Shown: piece after piece, positions 55,400-64,000 of the stretch
Layout: each line of letters begins with the position of its first letter
How positions within the stretch are numbered: position 1 is the stretch's first letter
Source: Flaccisagitta enflata
Lineage: Eukaryota; Chaetognatha; Sagittoidea; Aphragmophora
Length of the DNA stretch: 64,000 nt
Assembly: GCA_965153355.1 (NCBI GenBank)
Contig: OZ231126.1
Coordinates: 57,474,001 to 57,538,000, forward strand
Reading direction: 5' to 3'
Translations under genes and position numbers: made by a program
The notes under the pieces: model-generated
Databases searched by the model: none
What the model saw: the letters and a program-made list of their open reading frames with translations, nothing else
What the model was told of the DNA's origin: nothing

Positions 55400-56549
55400 C
55401 AGATCCTTAAAATTGTTCTTCTCGCAATTGAAAAGCCGTTCGACGAGAGTGGGTTTGGATGGAGCCGAGGAAAATTTGTCGCCCGTCACGTCGGAACAAG
55501 CTTGCATGTAGCCATCCAAGTCGGTGCAATTGAGGGTACAAACCGGGGTATCCTGAACCTGTTGGAATAGGGGATAGGAAGGGAGAATGGGTGATTGCAG
55601 CGTGCACGGGGAAGAAGCTTCCCTTCCAACAGAGTCGGAAGAACGACATTTAAGAACCTTCGGGGTGCCAAAATTACTTGGGAGAATAGAGTTCCGCACG
55701 TCTGGAGCAAAAATCCCGCCTTGGCATAGTCTCCCATGTGAAAGTAGTATACACCAAGGTCATAGGCAGCTTGGCATACGAGTTCTTCCACGGGTACCTA
55801 AGCAAGAGCAATGGATACAAGATAAATATCAATATTTGTCAATCCAAACGGAAAGATAGGGAATTTTACCAACTGAATTTCGAATCCTTGGAAGATATCT
55901 ACCCAACATTCTGAAGGTAAAGCTCGACGTGAGCCGTTAATTTGAGTTTTCTTACTTGGGTTCCCAACTCCCATCGCAAAAGAATGGAAGGGGCAGCGCC
56001 ATTTTTGGATTTGCCGTCTCCTTCGGTTTTAGTGGGCGGAGTGTCGCTAAGCTCACCGAGAGAGACGAGATTCGGAACCACCACCACAGATCGAGTCGAC
56101 TGCAAGAAGACTTCCACCACCTTCACCGCCTCCCCTGCCTGCTCTTTGACCTGGATTCAGAAATATGAGACGACCAAAAATGCAAATGAATCAGCATAAA
56201 TCAAAATTTACGTATTCAAACCAGGGATAAGGATGCGATCCGGGATGCGAACGCGAACGCACAGGATGCTTGAGATTTTGCTAAACGCGGATAAGGATGC
56301 GAATGCATCTGCTGGAATAGAGGAATGGATGCGAACGCGCATCCTCACCAAAGCGTTCGCGTTCATGCCCTTTTGTCCAGGCCATGTCTTCAACCTCCTA
56401 ATTCAAAACTTAGAAACGTTAAAAATGATATTCCTACATGTTTTATTCTTCTGCTTCTGACATTTTTCTTCCTTTTTTTTAAGTTGCATACTCTTATAGA
56501 GGCTTTGTCCATCCATTCCTTTGTTTGTTGGTTTATGATATGGTGCAGT

Positions 56550-56645
<96 letters not shown>

Positions 56646-57261
56646 TGTGTGTATGTTTAGGGAGGGGAGGTCGTTTGCCATGACAATTTTGAAACCGTTG
56701 ATATCTTACTTTTTTTTCATTCACACATTCATTTTTTTCTCCTCATTCTTTCCTTCCTTCTTTCTTTCTACCTTTCTTTCTCTCCTTCTTTCCTTCTTTC
56801 CTCGATTTTTTTCTTTTTTTCTTTCTCTCTCTCCTTCTTCTTTCTTTCTTTCTTTCTACTATTGTGACCTGAGTAGAAAATCATGAAAACTGTGGCCACA
56901 GAATAACAAGGCCGGATACACGGCTTTTTTTATTTCTTTCCTCTTTTTCTTTTTTTCTTTCTTTCTTTCTTTCCTCTTTTTCTTTTTTTTTTTCTTTTTT
57001 TCTTTTTTTTTTTCTTTCTTTCTTTCTCTTTTTTTCTTTCTTTCTTTCTCTTTTTTTCTTTCTTTCTTTCTTTCTCTTTTTCTTTCTTTCTTTCTTTCTC
57101 TTTTTCTTTTTTCTTTCTTTCTTTCTCTTTCTTTCTTTCTTTCTCTTTTTTTCTTTCTTTCTTTCCTTCTTTCTTTTTTTTTCTTTCTTTCTTTCTCTTT
57201 TTTTCTTTCTTTCTTTCTCTTTTTTTCTTTCTTTCTTTCTCTTTTTTTCTTTCTTTCTTTT

Positions 57262-57325
<64 letters not shown>

Positions 57326-58821
57326 TCCTTCCTTCTCTTCTCCATTCTTTCTTCCTTCCTTCCTTCCTTTCTTCCTTTCTTTCTTTCTTTCTTTATTTCT
57401 TTCTTTCTCTCTTTCTTTTTCTTTCTGTCTTTTTTTCTTTTCTTTCTTTCTTTCTCTCTTTCTTTTTGTTTCTTTCTTTCTGAAACAATAAGTATAGGAA
57501 GCGATGAAAACGCGTAACGCGAACGCGTTGGCAACCAAAAACGTTGGATGCGATGCGTAACGCGATGCGCGAGACGCTGGAAAACGCGAAAGCGAACGCT
57601 TTTGAAAATCCCGCGCATCCTTACCCCTGATTCAAACTAGGGTCCCCAACCATGAAGCGAGTGACCAAGCATGAGAGTATTTCTTCTTTTACTTTTGGTA
57701 GGATAAAGAAAGTTAATCAGTTTACATTAAACTAAATGGTCTCACCATTTTAACGGTGTTCTCGTAGGAACCCGGGGGTACGATGGTAGGATCTTGTAAT
57801 CCCGGGACGGTAACTGGAAAGTTCTTGCTGGGCTTCTTGAGTAACGACGCACCGACGACTGTCTTAAGACACCATCGATAATACAGCAGTAAAGAAAAGA
57901 CCGTGTGATCTGGGAGCTTCTTTTGATCCAATTCAGAGGGCCGAACACCCTAAAAGGAACAAGATCAAGAGGGCAGAATGTTGAAAGTCTCATTAAGTCA
58001 AATTGTAGGCAGAGGGAAGAAGATAAAAGGCGTGCGAACCCATTATGAGAACCTCGTCAATATCAATGAAGACGAGTCAATATCAATCACGGAAAGTTGT
58101 CCTGATTGCTAACCTGAAGTCTTTCATCAGGAACGGCCGTCATTCGCAGGAACTCGGTAAGTAGTAAATGAACCATACATAGCGGAAGTTTCGTCTCGAA
58201 AAAAGTCAAGTCCCAGTTGAGAAACGCGAGAACTTTCAGCGCCAACAACCGCAACGCTAAACATTTCCGGTTCTCCTCGACCAGGACGTTTGAGTCGGCG
58301 CCGGAAGCGCCGTTAGGATCGCCAGTGGGAGTCGAGGAAGCGGCGCTATTGGCGGGTGGGGCATCGGATGGTGGAACGGAACTAGCTTTTGTCTCACGAA
58401 GGTGCTGAAGCGTGCACTGTTGAGGGATATTAATTAATACGTTGTAAGGATGTAAATTGACAACCTTTTTGACCATCTACACAACGCTCCGAATTTCGTT
58501 CGAAGCAATCAAGTTATGCAACAAAAATGTCCCAAAACTCAATCAGTATCAAATGGACAATGGACATCGTTTCGATCATACGGATAAGAGAACACACATA
58601 ATTAGAATTAAAATGACTGAAACACCTGCTTTCTACTTCAGTTTCCAAACCTGGTACTGGTAAACGAATTCGGCGGCCAGATGAAGAGCGGGAGGATCCG
58701 GATTTTCCTGACTTAAATGACGTTCCAACAGTCCATCGTCTAACAAAAAGTCATACCACACCACCTTGACGGGAGTGTTGGGCCGACTGCGCAAAGGATC
58801 AAATGTCTCAACAGCATCCAT
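55400..58821 (-). CDS. INTS8: Integrator complex subunit 8, N-terminal exons (about 384 residues)
   Basis: Six in-phase exons (all phase 0): 58821-58651, 58416-58114, 57949-57746, 56150-55956, 55797-55678 and 55558-55400. INTS8 links the Integrator snRNA-processing and transcription-attenuation complex to PP2A in the nucleus. Family-like blocks in order are WYDFLLDDGLLERHL near residue 22, LRLLALKVLAFLNWDL in exon 2, SLLLYYRWCLKTVV in exon 3, VKEQAGEAVKVVEVFL in exon 4, CQAAYDLGVYYFHMGDYAKA in exon 5 and LNCTDLDGYMQACSDV in exon 6. Donors include GTTTGG (weak), GTTAGC, GTGAGA, GTAAGA, GTAATT and GTATTT. Exon 2 carries a low-complexity Pro/Ala/Ser insert. Animal INTS8 is about 1000 residues, so more than half is absent. 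No continuation was recognised below 55400, where CT-rich repeat and a LINE tail follow. Intron 3 holds the long TTTC tract. Confidence 0.85.
56477..56515 (+). repeat. REP fragment (hairpin side)
   Basis: TTAAGTTGCATACTCTTATA then GAGGCTTTGTCCATCC, truncated before a (GT)n tract. It lies in INTS8 intron 3. Confidence 0.6.
56552..56655 (+). repeat. (GT)n in INTS8 intron 3
   Basis: About 50 GT units with two GC/AC interruptions. Confidence 0.95.
56905..56925 (-). repeat. REP fragment (far end only)
   Basis: AATAACAAGGCCGGATACAC then GGC, truncated where the TTTC tract starts. Confidence 0.65.
56930..57483 (+). repeat. (TTTC)n, about 550 bp, in INTS8 intron 3
   Basis: TTTC units with TTTTTTC and TCTC interruptions. 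Lys/Arg-rich frames on the minus strand are artefacts. Confidence 0.95.
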
Positions 58822-59367
58822 TCTTGCTGTCACAATCAAGCCCCACACATTACCGAGGCAGATAAATCAGCTCAGTCTATGACGTAACAAACGGCACTGT
58901 TAAAAGGGTGCAGATGTGGTAGAGATGAGTGTGAATATCAAATATTGACACATTAAAGCATAATCTAAAAATCTAAGCATATCAACGTGCGAAGGCGTGA
59001 AGAAAAACAAATACTATAAATTTCGGTCAAAGTTTTTGTACTGGTGGCAACCATTACTATCTTGCTAAAAACAAGATAGTAATTAAGTACTATCCACGGG
59101 TCTGCTTTGGGTGCTATACTTTATACTATTATTATTATTATATCAATCCAGCTGGTTAAAGCAGTACCAAGCAAAAGACTTTGATCATAGTCCATAATTC
59201 ATAGATGTCCTCATTTTCGCAAGTTCTCCTGATCCTGGAATGATGGACATTCGATGTTTGAGGAAACAAAGGGCCACGATTCGAGACCTTTTCGCACGCG
59301 TACAACAAATTCCGTTCAGACTTCGTCAATAGGTGCACTCAGAGTAAAGAATGAAAACAAACAGACG
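58822..59367. other. INTS8 upstream region
   Basis: AT-rich sequence 5' of the INTS8 start codon, including a TATTATTATTATTA run near 59129. A promoter would be expected here, but no clear core element was seen. A minus frame at 59338-59156 has no recognised family. Confidence 0.4.
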
Positions 59368-59640
59368 GATGGGCAGGAGCAGCGCTAAAAAAAAAACAAC
59401 TCACACCTCACACGCACACCTGTGAAAGAGTGAAATTACCCTCAAAAAAGTGGACCTCGAATGATTTGTCATTTGCGGAATGAACCAATGTGGTTCGGCA
59501 TCAGTGGCGAAAGGAATGAAGGAATACGTCAGAATCAGCCATTTTGCACATTTCGAAGATTTACGTGACCAACCGACTACAACCAACCATCGGACGAACG
59601 GAAATGACCTACATTAGTGCGAGGACGCACTCAAAAAGCC
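59368..59640 (-). repeat. REP-like with variant hairpin
   Basis: GACGGATGGGCAGGAGCAGC start, GACCAACCGACTACAACCAA tract, and a terminal hairpin AGTGCGAGGACGCACT, matching the variant hairpin at 65-82. Confidence 0.6.
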
Positions 59641-59808
59641 TCTCTAGGTTTTTGAGCATCTTAATGCGTGAATTTTGACGATGACGGACGTAGACGGAGC
59701 TTCCTATAGGATCTTTTTAGTCATAAAGAATGAAATCTCAAAATACGTGATGGATGGACTGACAGACAATGCATCCCTTTACTCGTATACAGATCCAATG
59801 ATAATACA

Positions 59809-60368
59809 ATGAGAGGGGCAGCAAAATCGCTAGCACCCCTACCCACAGCTCAGATGAACAATGCTTCATGGGCAACCAAGGTTACAATCAAAAGCTAATC
59901 CCATTTCAATTCCCGTCATCAGAGCGTTTTTTGAATTTCCACTTAGTTCCTGAGATATTGGTCATAAAAGGGCTAAATCCAACACTTCCAAAAATGGCTA
60001 TATCCAAAAATTGGCTTTATCCAAAATTGGCTATATCCAAAAATTGGCTATATCCAAAATTGCTATATCCAAAAATTGCTATATGGGGAAGGAAATCGTA
60101 GATTTTGTAACGAGACGCGTTGCGTCGCGGGGAAGAAAATCAAAGGCAGGGGGGGGGGGAAACTAATCAAAGATCATATAACTATATACATCCCTGTTTT
60201 CACCCTTAAAAGGCCTATATCTTGAAAACTAGGTTGAATTTAAGAAATCGCCTCGATGGCGGGAAATGTATTGGGATAAGCTACTAGCCACCACCTTGCA
60301 TATCTGTGTGGTATCGAACATCTAAGCTGCAGGTAGGGGTGCTAGCGATTTTGACTACCCCTCTCACT
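59809..60368. mobile_element. foldback element with internal tandem repeat
   Basis: TGAGAGGGGCAGCAAAATCG and CGATTTTGACTACCCCTCTC pair imperfectly, and the inner GCTAGCACCCCTACC pairs with GGTAGGGGTGCTAGC. Its interior holds GGCTATATCCAAAAATT repeats at 59995-60086. Confidence 0.7.
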
Positions 60369-60534
60369 ATAATATCATTGCTTCTGTAGAAATTGCGCAA
60401 ATCGCCCCCTGGATCTGGCATAGTTCAACCAGAAATTTCCAACACAAATCTGACGCCTTTGTTTCGAATATCCCGCTTGGGCGAAGCCTTAATTCGAGCA
60501 TATTCCGGCAGTACTAGATAAAACGCAATCCTTC

Positions 60535-60640
60535 CCTAGCCCTAACGCTATGCGCTACACTAGCCCGATCCCTAACCCTAAAATCATCCTCTGACCCTAA
60601 AATCATCCCTTAATCCATCCCTAACCCTAATTAAAAAGAC
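60535..60640. repeat. degenerate CCCTAA-rich stretch
   Basis: CTAGCCCTAACGCTATGCGC, then CCCTAACCCTAAAATCATCC twice; similar in style to 784-863. Confidence 0.6.
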
Positions 60641-61152
60641 ACTTTGAGAAAACTTAAAGACGTCAAATATTTTTGGAGAATACCGACCTTTTAACCGACT
60701 TTTTCAATTTGGCTATGGTATCAACGTTTGCGTGAGCTGCTCATTGCGCCAAGGAAAGTTCAAGTACACTTTTTATTTTATTCTATCTTAGAAATATGTT
60801 TAGCGACACCTTTAAAGAGAGATTAGTAGATAAAATTCATGAGCATTTTAATCTACTTCAAAAAATCTATAATCTGAGCGCAATCTCGTCTATGCATCAA
60901 ATCGTTTAGAAATGCCATCAGTTTGAAGTTGATAATGTACTTTCAAAAATGACAAAAAAAATTTAAAAAAAATTTTTCTCCTACCCCTCAATCTTTGAAA
61001 TGCTTTCAAATTTTACCAAAAAATGATGGAAACATGCGGATTAAACCTCTGGTTAGCTCTTGAGCTCTAGTTTTATAGTCTCATGGATTTTAAGTCAGAT
61101 TTGGAAGGAGAAGTAGCCCAATTTTGCATGCCAAAATGACTAAAGTCTAGTT

Positions 61153-62206
61153 CACTGTAGGAAATAGCTCTAGCGAAAGGCAAAATAAAGGCTGTATTTT
61201 TCGTTTTTTTGCAAACTTTAGCGAAACGCCCGTTTCGCTAATAAGGTTGGTGGCGCCTAGTTTCACCCCAAAAGCAGCGGCATTCCGCCGCAGGAGAGCT
61301 GTCTAGCGATATGAGGCCTTTCGCTAAAAAGAAGCTGCGTGTACCGCTGTCGTGTGCACGCAGCTTCTTTTTTTTTGTATTCTGGCAATTAAAGGGACCT
61401 TTTGCTAATCATTAGCGAATGGTTTCAAAAAAGTTTTGGGGAAGAGGGATTCTTCTTTTTCACAACTAATGGTGCCATTCGCCAACATTTCAATGTTACC
61501 TTCGGGATTCGATCCACTGACCTTGATGCTTGAAGTCCGCTCCCTTACCGATGTGGCCACCGCAGCTTCTGATCTTACACAGCAGCATCACACTCTATAT
61601 TCTACTCCAGTGCGCGAGCAAAATGGTGCCATTCGCTAGCTAATATGCAGCGTCCGCATCAGCAGCTGCGGCAGATCAGTAAAATGTCTCCTGCGACCTA
61701 GCGAGCCCGGTCTGATTCGGACCTGAAATGGTCCCTTTCGCTAATATGCAGCGCCCGCTTCAGCAGCAGCTGCAGATCAGTAAAATGTCTCCTGCGACCG
61801 AGCGAGCTAAATCAGATTTGGGCCAAAATGGTCCCTTTCGCTAATAGGCAGCCCCCGCATCAGCAGCCGCTGCAGATCCGAAGTGACGTCACCATATGCT
61901 CCAGCGAGCCAGGTCAGATTTGGACCAAAAACGGTCCCTTTCGCTAATAAGCAGCGCCAGCATCAGCAGCAGCGGCAGATCCGGGCACCCGGAATCTGGT
62001 TAAATTTTAGCGAAAGACTGTAAAATTTTCAATTTTCGCTAAGAGGAGCCTAAGAGAAGAATTTTTTGGTCTTTCGCTAAAATTTGCGCAATTTTATCGT
62101 ATTTTTTCCTTATTTTCGTCCCGTTTCGCCAAGTTCTGCCTTGTTTTGCCTTTCGCTAGGAAAATAACCGAATCGGTGCCTTTAGCCAACAAGATTTCCT
62201 ACAGTG
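61153..62206. mobile_element. TIR element with TTTCGCTA motifs and four 100-bp repeats
   Basis: CACTGTAGGAAAT and ATTTCCTACAGTG are perfect inverse ends, and the match continues through CTAGCGAAAGGCAAAA / TTTTGCCTTTCGCTAG. Four imperfect units (61624-61728, 61729-61828, 61829-61931, 61932-61998) each start GGTsCCnTTCGCTAAT and contain a CAGCAGC tract and a GAGCGAGC-like end. A hairpin AGAAGCTGCGTG ... CACGCAGCTTCTT lies at about 61340-61373. Confidence 0.75.
61493..61566 (-). other. tRNA-derived segment (box A/box B like)
   Basis: On the minus strand GTGGCCACATCGGTAAGGGA resembles a class II tRNA D-arm/box A region. About 35 bases later GGATCGAATCCC resembles box B (GGTTCGANNCC). I could not fold a convincing complete cloverleaf, so this is more likely a tRNA-derived SINE piece inside the TIR element than a functional tRNA gene. 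Confidence 0.45.
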
Positions 62207-63120
62207 TTGTGATGAACAATCCAATCTCGCGGTCCCTAAATTGGATTGAAGATTGTTTTTCTCTTTTGTTCTAATTAGTATGAATACAAAAATAACTAAA
62301 AACAATCAGGTGCATGAGTTTTGAGCACCTGAAGGGTAGGTCTCCCAGAATAACTAATTTTGTTAAAAAGTAATAATCCCTGCAGCTTTTTTCGAAGACA
62401 ACTACAGAATAAGAATTCAGCAACAAAAATATATTTTGAAATTTTTTTATGGCGTAAGTATTAGGCCAAAGATGATAGAAGGTCAAAATTTCAAAATGAG
62501 AATTTTATGAATCTGATTGCAGATTCATAATCCTTGCAAAAAATTGTCAAAAGAAAGTGCTCTTCTTTTATTGATATCCCTTCAGGAACATTGTCAATTT
62601 TAGGTAAAAGATCAAGATCGGGTCAAACTTGCTCTTTTGTTTAAAATTGACCTTATTTAGACCTTTGACTTCAATTTTGACAATCTTCCCGAAGGAATAT
62701 CAAAAAAAGAAGAGCACTTTCTTATGACAGTGTTTTGCAAGGATCATGAATCTGCGATCAGATTTGCAAAATTCTCTTTTTGAAATTTTGACCTTATATC
62801 ACCTTTGACCTAACACTTCCGCCATAAAAAAATTTCAAAAAATTTTTTTTCTGCTGAATTCTGATTCTTTGGTGTATTTTCTTTGAGAAGAGCTGCTGAC
62901 CACTTTTCAATAAAATGAGTTTTTCTGGGAGGTCTACTGAAGGGGGAAAACATACCATCAACCGTAAGTGTCGCTAAACTTTTTTCTAGGATAGAACCTA
63001 ATTTATAAGAACATCAAGGCTTGAAATTGCTCCAAAATTGAGAACATGGTAGTCATTTTGTTATTAGCTATTACTGCTGTTACTGCTGTTACTAGCAATT
63101 AACGTTCCTTTTGAGTTTTT

Positions 63121-63185
63121 GTTTTAGTCGCGTAAACGCGACCTCACACTCTGCAATGTCGGTCCGTCGGACTGTCCGTCCACAT
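63121..63185 (+). repeat. REP, hairpin end
   Basis: AGTCGCGTAAACGCGACCTC then TGTCGGTCCGTCGGACTGTC; the far half is absent. Confidence 0.7.
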
Positions 63186-63387
63186 GTCAGTTATAAAACC
63201 CCTGACTAATGCAAACTGAAAAAATAAATATTGCATTTAAAAAAAAATCTATCTATCAATGTCATACATGAGCTACATGTCATATACTTCAGCAGGTTCA
63301 AACTAAGATATTGTTTACAATACAACAGCATATAAATTTGAGTGCTTCGTTGATAGATGAGTGATGATGTTGATGACAAGACAACAT

Positions 63388-63783
63388 TTAAACTAGAAAC
63401 GGAATTATTTGTTCAGTTTTGGAAGGAATTTCAATGGTAGGAATTTGGTCTCCAGCCCAGGGTCGACAATACATCCGAGCAGAAGATGCCAAAACAGGCT
63501 CGAATACCTTCATCACTCCTCCGTCATCAGCCTGAGAGTATTTTAAATTTTATAGAGCTCTCTCGATAAAAGGGTGATAAAAGTGATGACCAAACAGTCA
63601 CGATCATGGCGCAGTTTGTTTTAATCTTAACCTGCTTTTCCCCATCATTATAAGATCCAGAGCTCCAATTTTTCTCCGTAGCGTATTTCAGCTTTTGCCA
63701 CATTTTGCCGCTGCATTTTGTGTTGAGTGGGATCATCCTCTCCTCGTCCATACCAAATATCTCGGAAATGCTGCCGCCACCAT
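63388..63783 (-). CDS. C-terminal two exons of an unrecognised gene
   Basis: Exons 63783-63632 and 63531-63388 join in phase 0 (donor GTTAAG, acceptor CTCTCAG). The first needs two bases from an upstream exon; acceptor AAAACAG. Together they encode about 97 residues: GGGSISEIFGMDEERMIPLN, a Lys/Trp-rich stretch (KMWQKLKYATEKNW), then ADDGGVMKVFEPVLASSARM and YCRPWAGDQIPTIEIPSKTE before the TAA. Amino-acid composition, splice borders and lack of repeat similarity support a real gene whose 5' part lies beyond 64000. I do not recognise the family. Confidence 0.55.
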
Positions 63784-64000
63784 CTGTTTTGTTAATCAGT
63801 TAAAACATCTGTAAATGAATCCGCAATTGAGAGCAAAAAACAGGTAGTTTCAGAATGGGCTGAGTTTCAACAATGCTCTCGGAGAAAACTTCCATTTTTT
63901 ACTATATAGATAAAAAATTAATTGCGAACGAAATCGTTCTTCGAGCGGCCGCCCTAAAATCAGTACCTATATCACAAACAAGAAATCATCTCTAGCTCTA

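Larger units (their letters stand above)
60780..62998. mobile_element. nested foldback complex
   Basis: Outer ends ATTCTATCTTAGAAATATGT and CTAGGATAGAACC are loosely inverse and are followed or preceded by TTTAGCGACAC / GTGTCGCTAAA. Inside are an element at 61153-62206 and a palindrome of about 300-bp arms at about 62330-62945 (TAGGTCTCCCAGAATAAC versus TTTTTCTGGGAGGTCTAC). The palindrome core is related to about 20790-21140. Outer borders are approximate. Confidence 0.55.

Noticed and set aside
56881-57618. 245-residue Lys/Arg/Glu-rich minus-strand frame
   Set aside because: It is entirely the translation of the TTTC microsatellite in INTS8 intron 3.

Overview
This window looks like intron- and repeat-rich nuclear DNA from a non-vertebrate animal or close relative. 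The coding fragments are eukaryotic: a CHST15-type Golgi sulfotransferase, a FANK1-like protein, Integrator subunit 8 (INTS8), lambda-crystallin/L-gulonate 3-dehydrogenase (CRYL1), a mitochondrial RbfA-like factor and a GrpB-fold protein. Most have spliced exons with GT-AG borders. FANK1, INTS8 and CHST15 together point to Metazoa/Holozoa; the species cannot be named from the sequence. I found no complete autonomous transposon, rRNA gene or CRISPR array.

Layout. 1-3.4 kb: microsatellites, repeats and a terminal-inverted-repeat (TIR) element. 3475-5004 (+): intact CHST15-like ORF. 6.1-8.4 kb (-): mitochondrial RbfA-like gene, with a foldback minisatellite element in one intron. 8.5-15.6 kb: repeats. 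15.6-16.96 kb (-): last two recognisable CRYL1 exons, abutting a 75-bp satellite. 17-30.5 kb: gene-poor, with 9-bp and 10-bp tandem arrays and several miniature TIR elements that show target-site duplications. 31.35-38.2 kb (+): FANK1-like gene of nine exons with microsatellites packed against several splice sites. 38.8-47.7 kb (-): complete three-exon GrpB-domain gene plus an orphan second copy of its middle exon in a 1.6-kb duplication. 48-55 kb: repeats and a LINE tail. 55.4-58.8 kb (-): first six recognisable exons of INTS8. 59-63 kb: nested foldback elements with a tRNA-like segment. 63.4-63.8 kb (-): last two exons of an unrecognised gene.

The dominant theme is a dispersed short repeat, here called REP, with about 35 copies or fragments. 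It is marked by a 7-bp-stem hairpin of the type AGTCGCG-loop-CGCGACT, an internal GTCCGT/GTCGGT tract, and a conserved far end reading CCGTGTATCCGGCCTTGTT or CCGCGTCACTTGTT. Longer versions (REP-C) carry a foldback arm pair around a minisatellite whose 20-bp units are themselves small hairpins.

The genes are functionally unrelated and form no operon or pathway. Several are incomplete here: INTS8 lacks its C-terminal part, FANK1 all but one ankyrin repeat, and CRYL1 its N-terminal part. Very large introns, gene decay or assembly problems could each explain this. Exon calls come from reading-frame continuity, splice motifs and remembered family patterns; no alignment was run.
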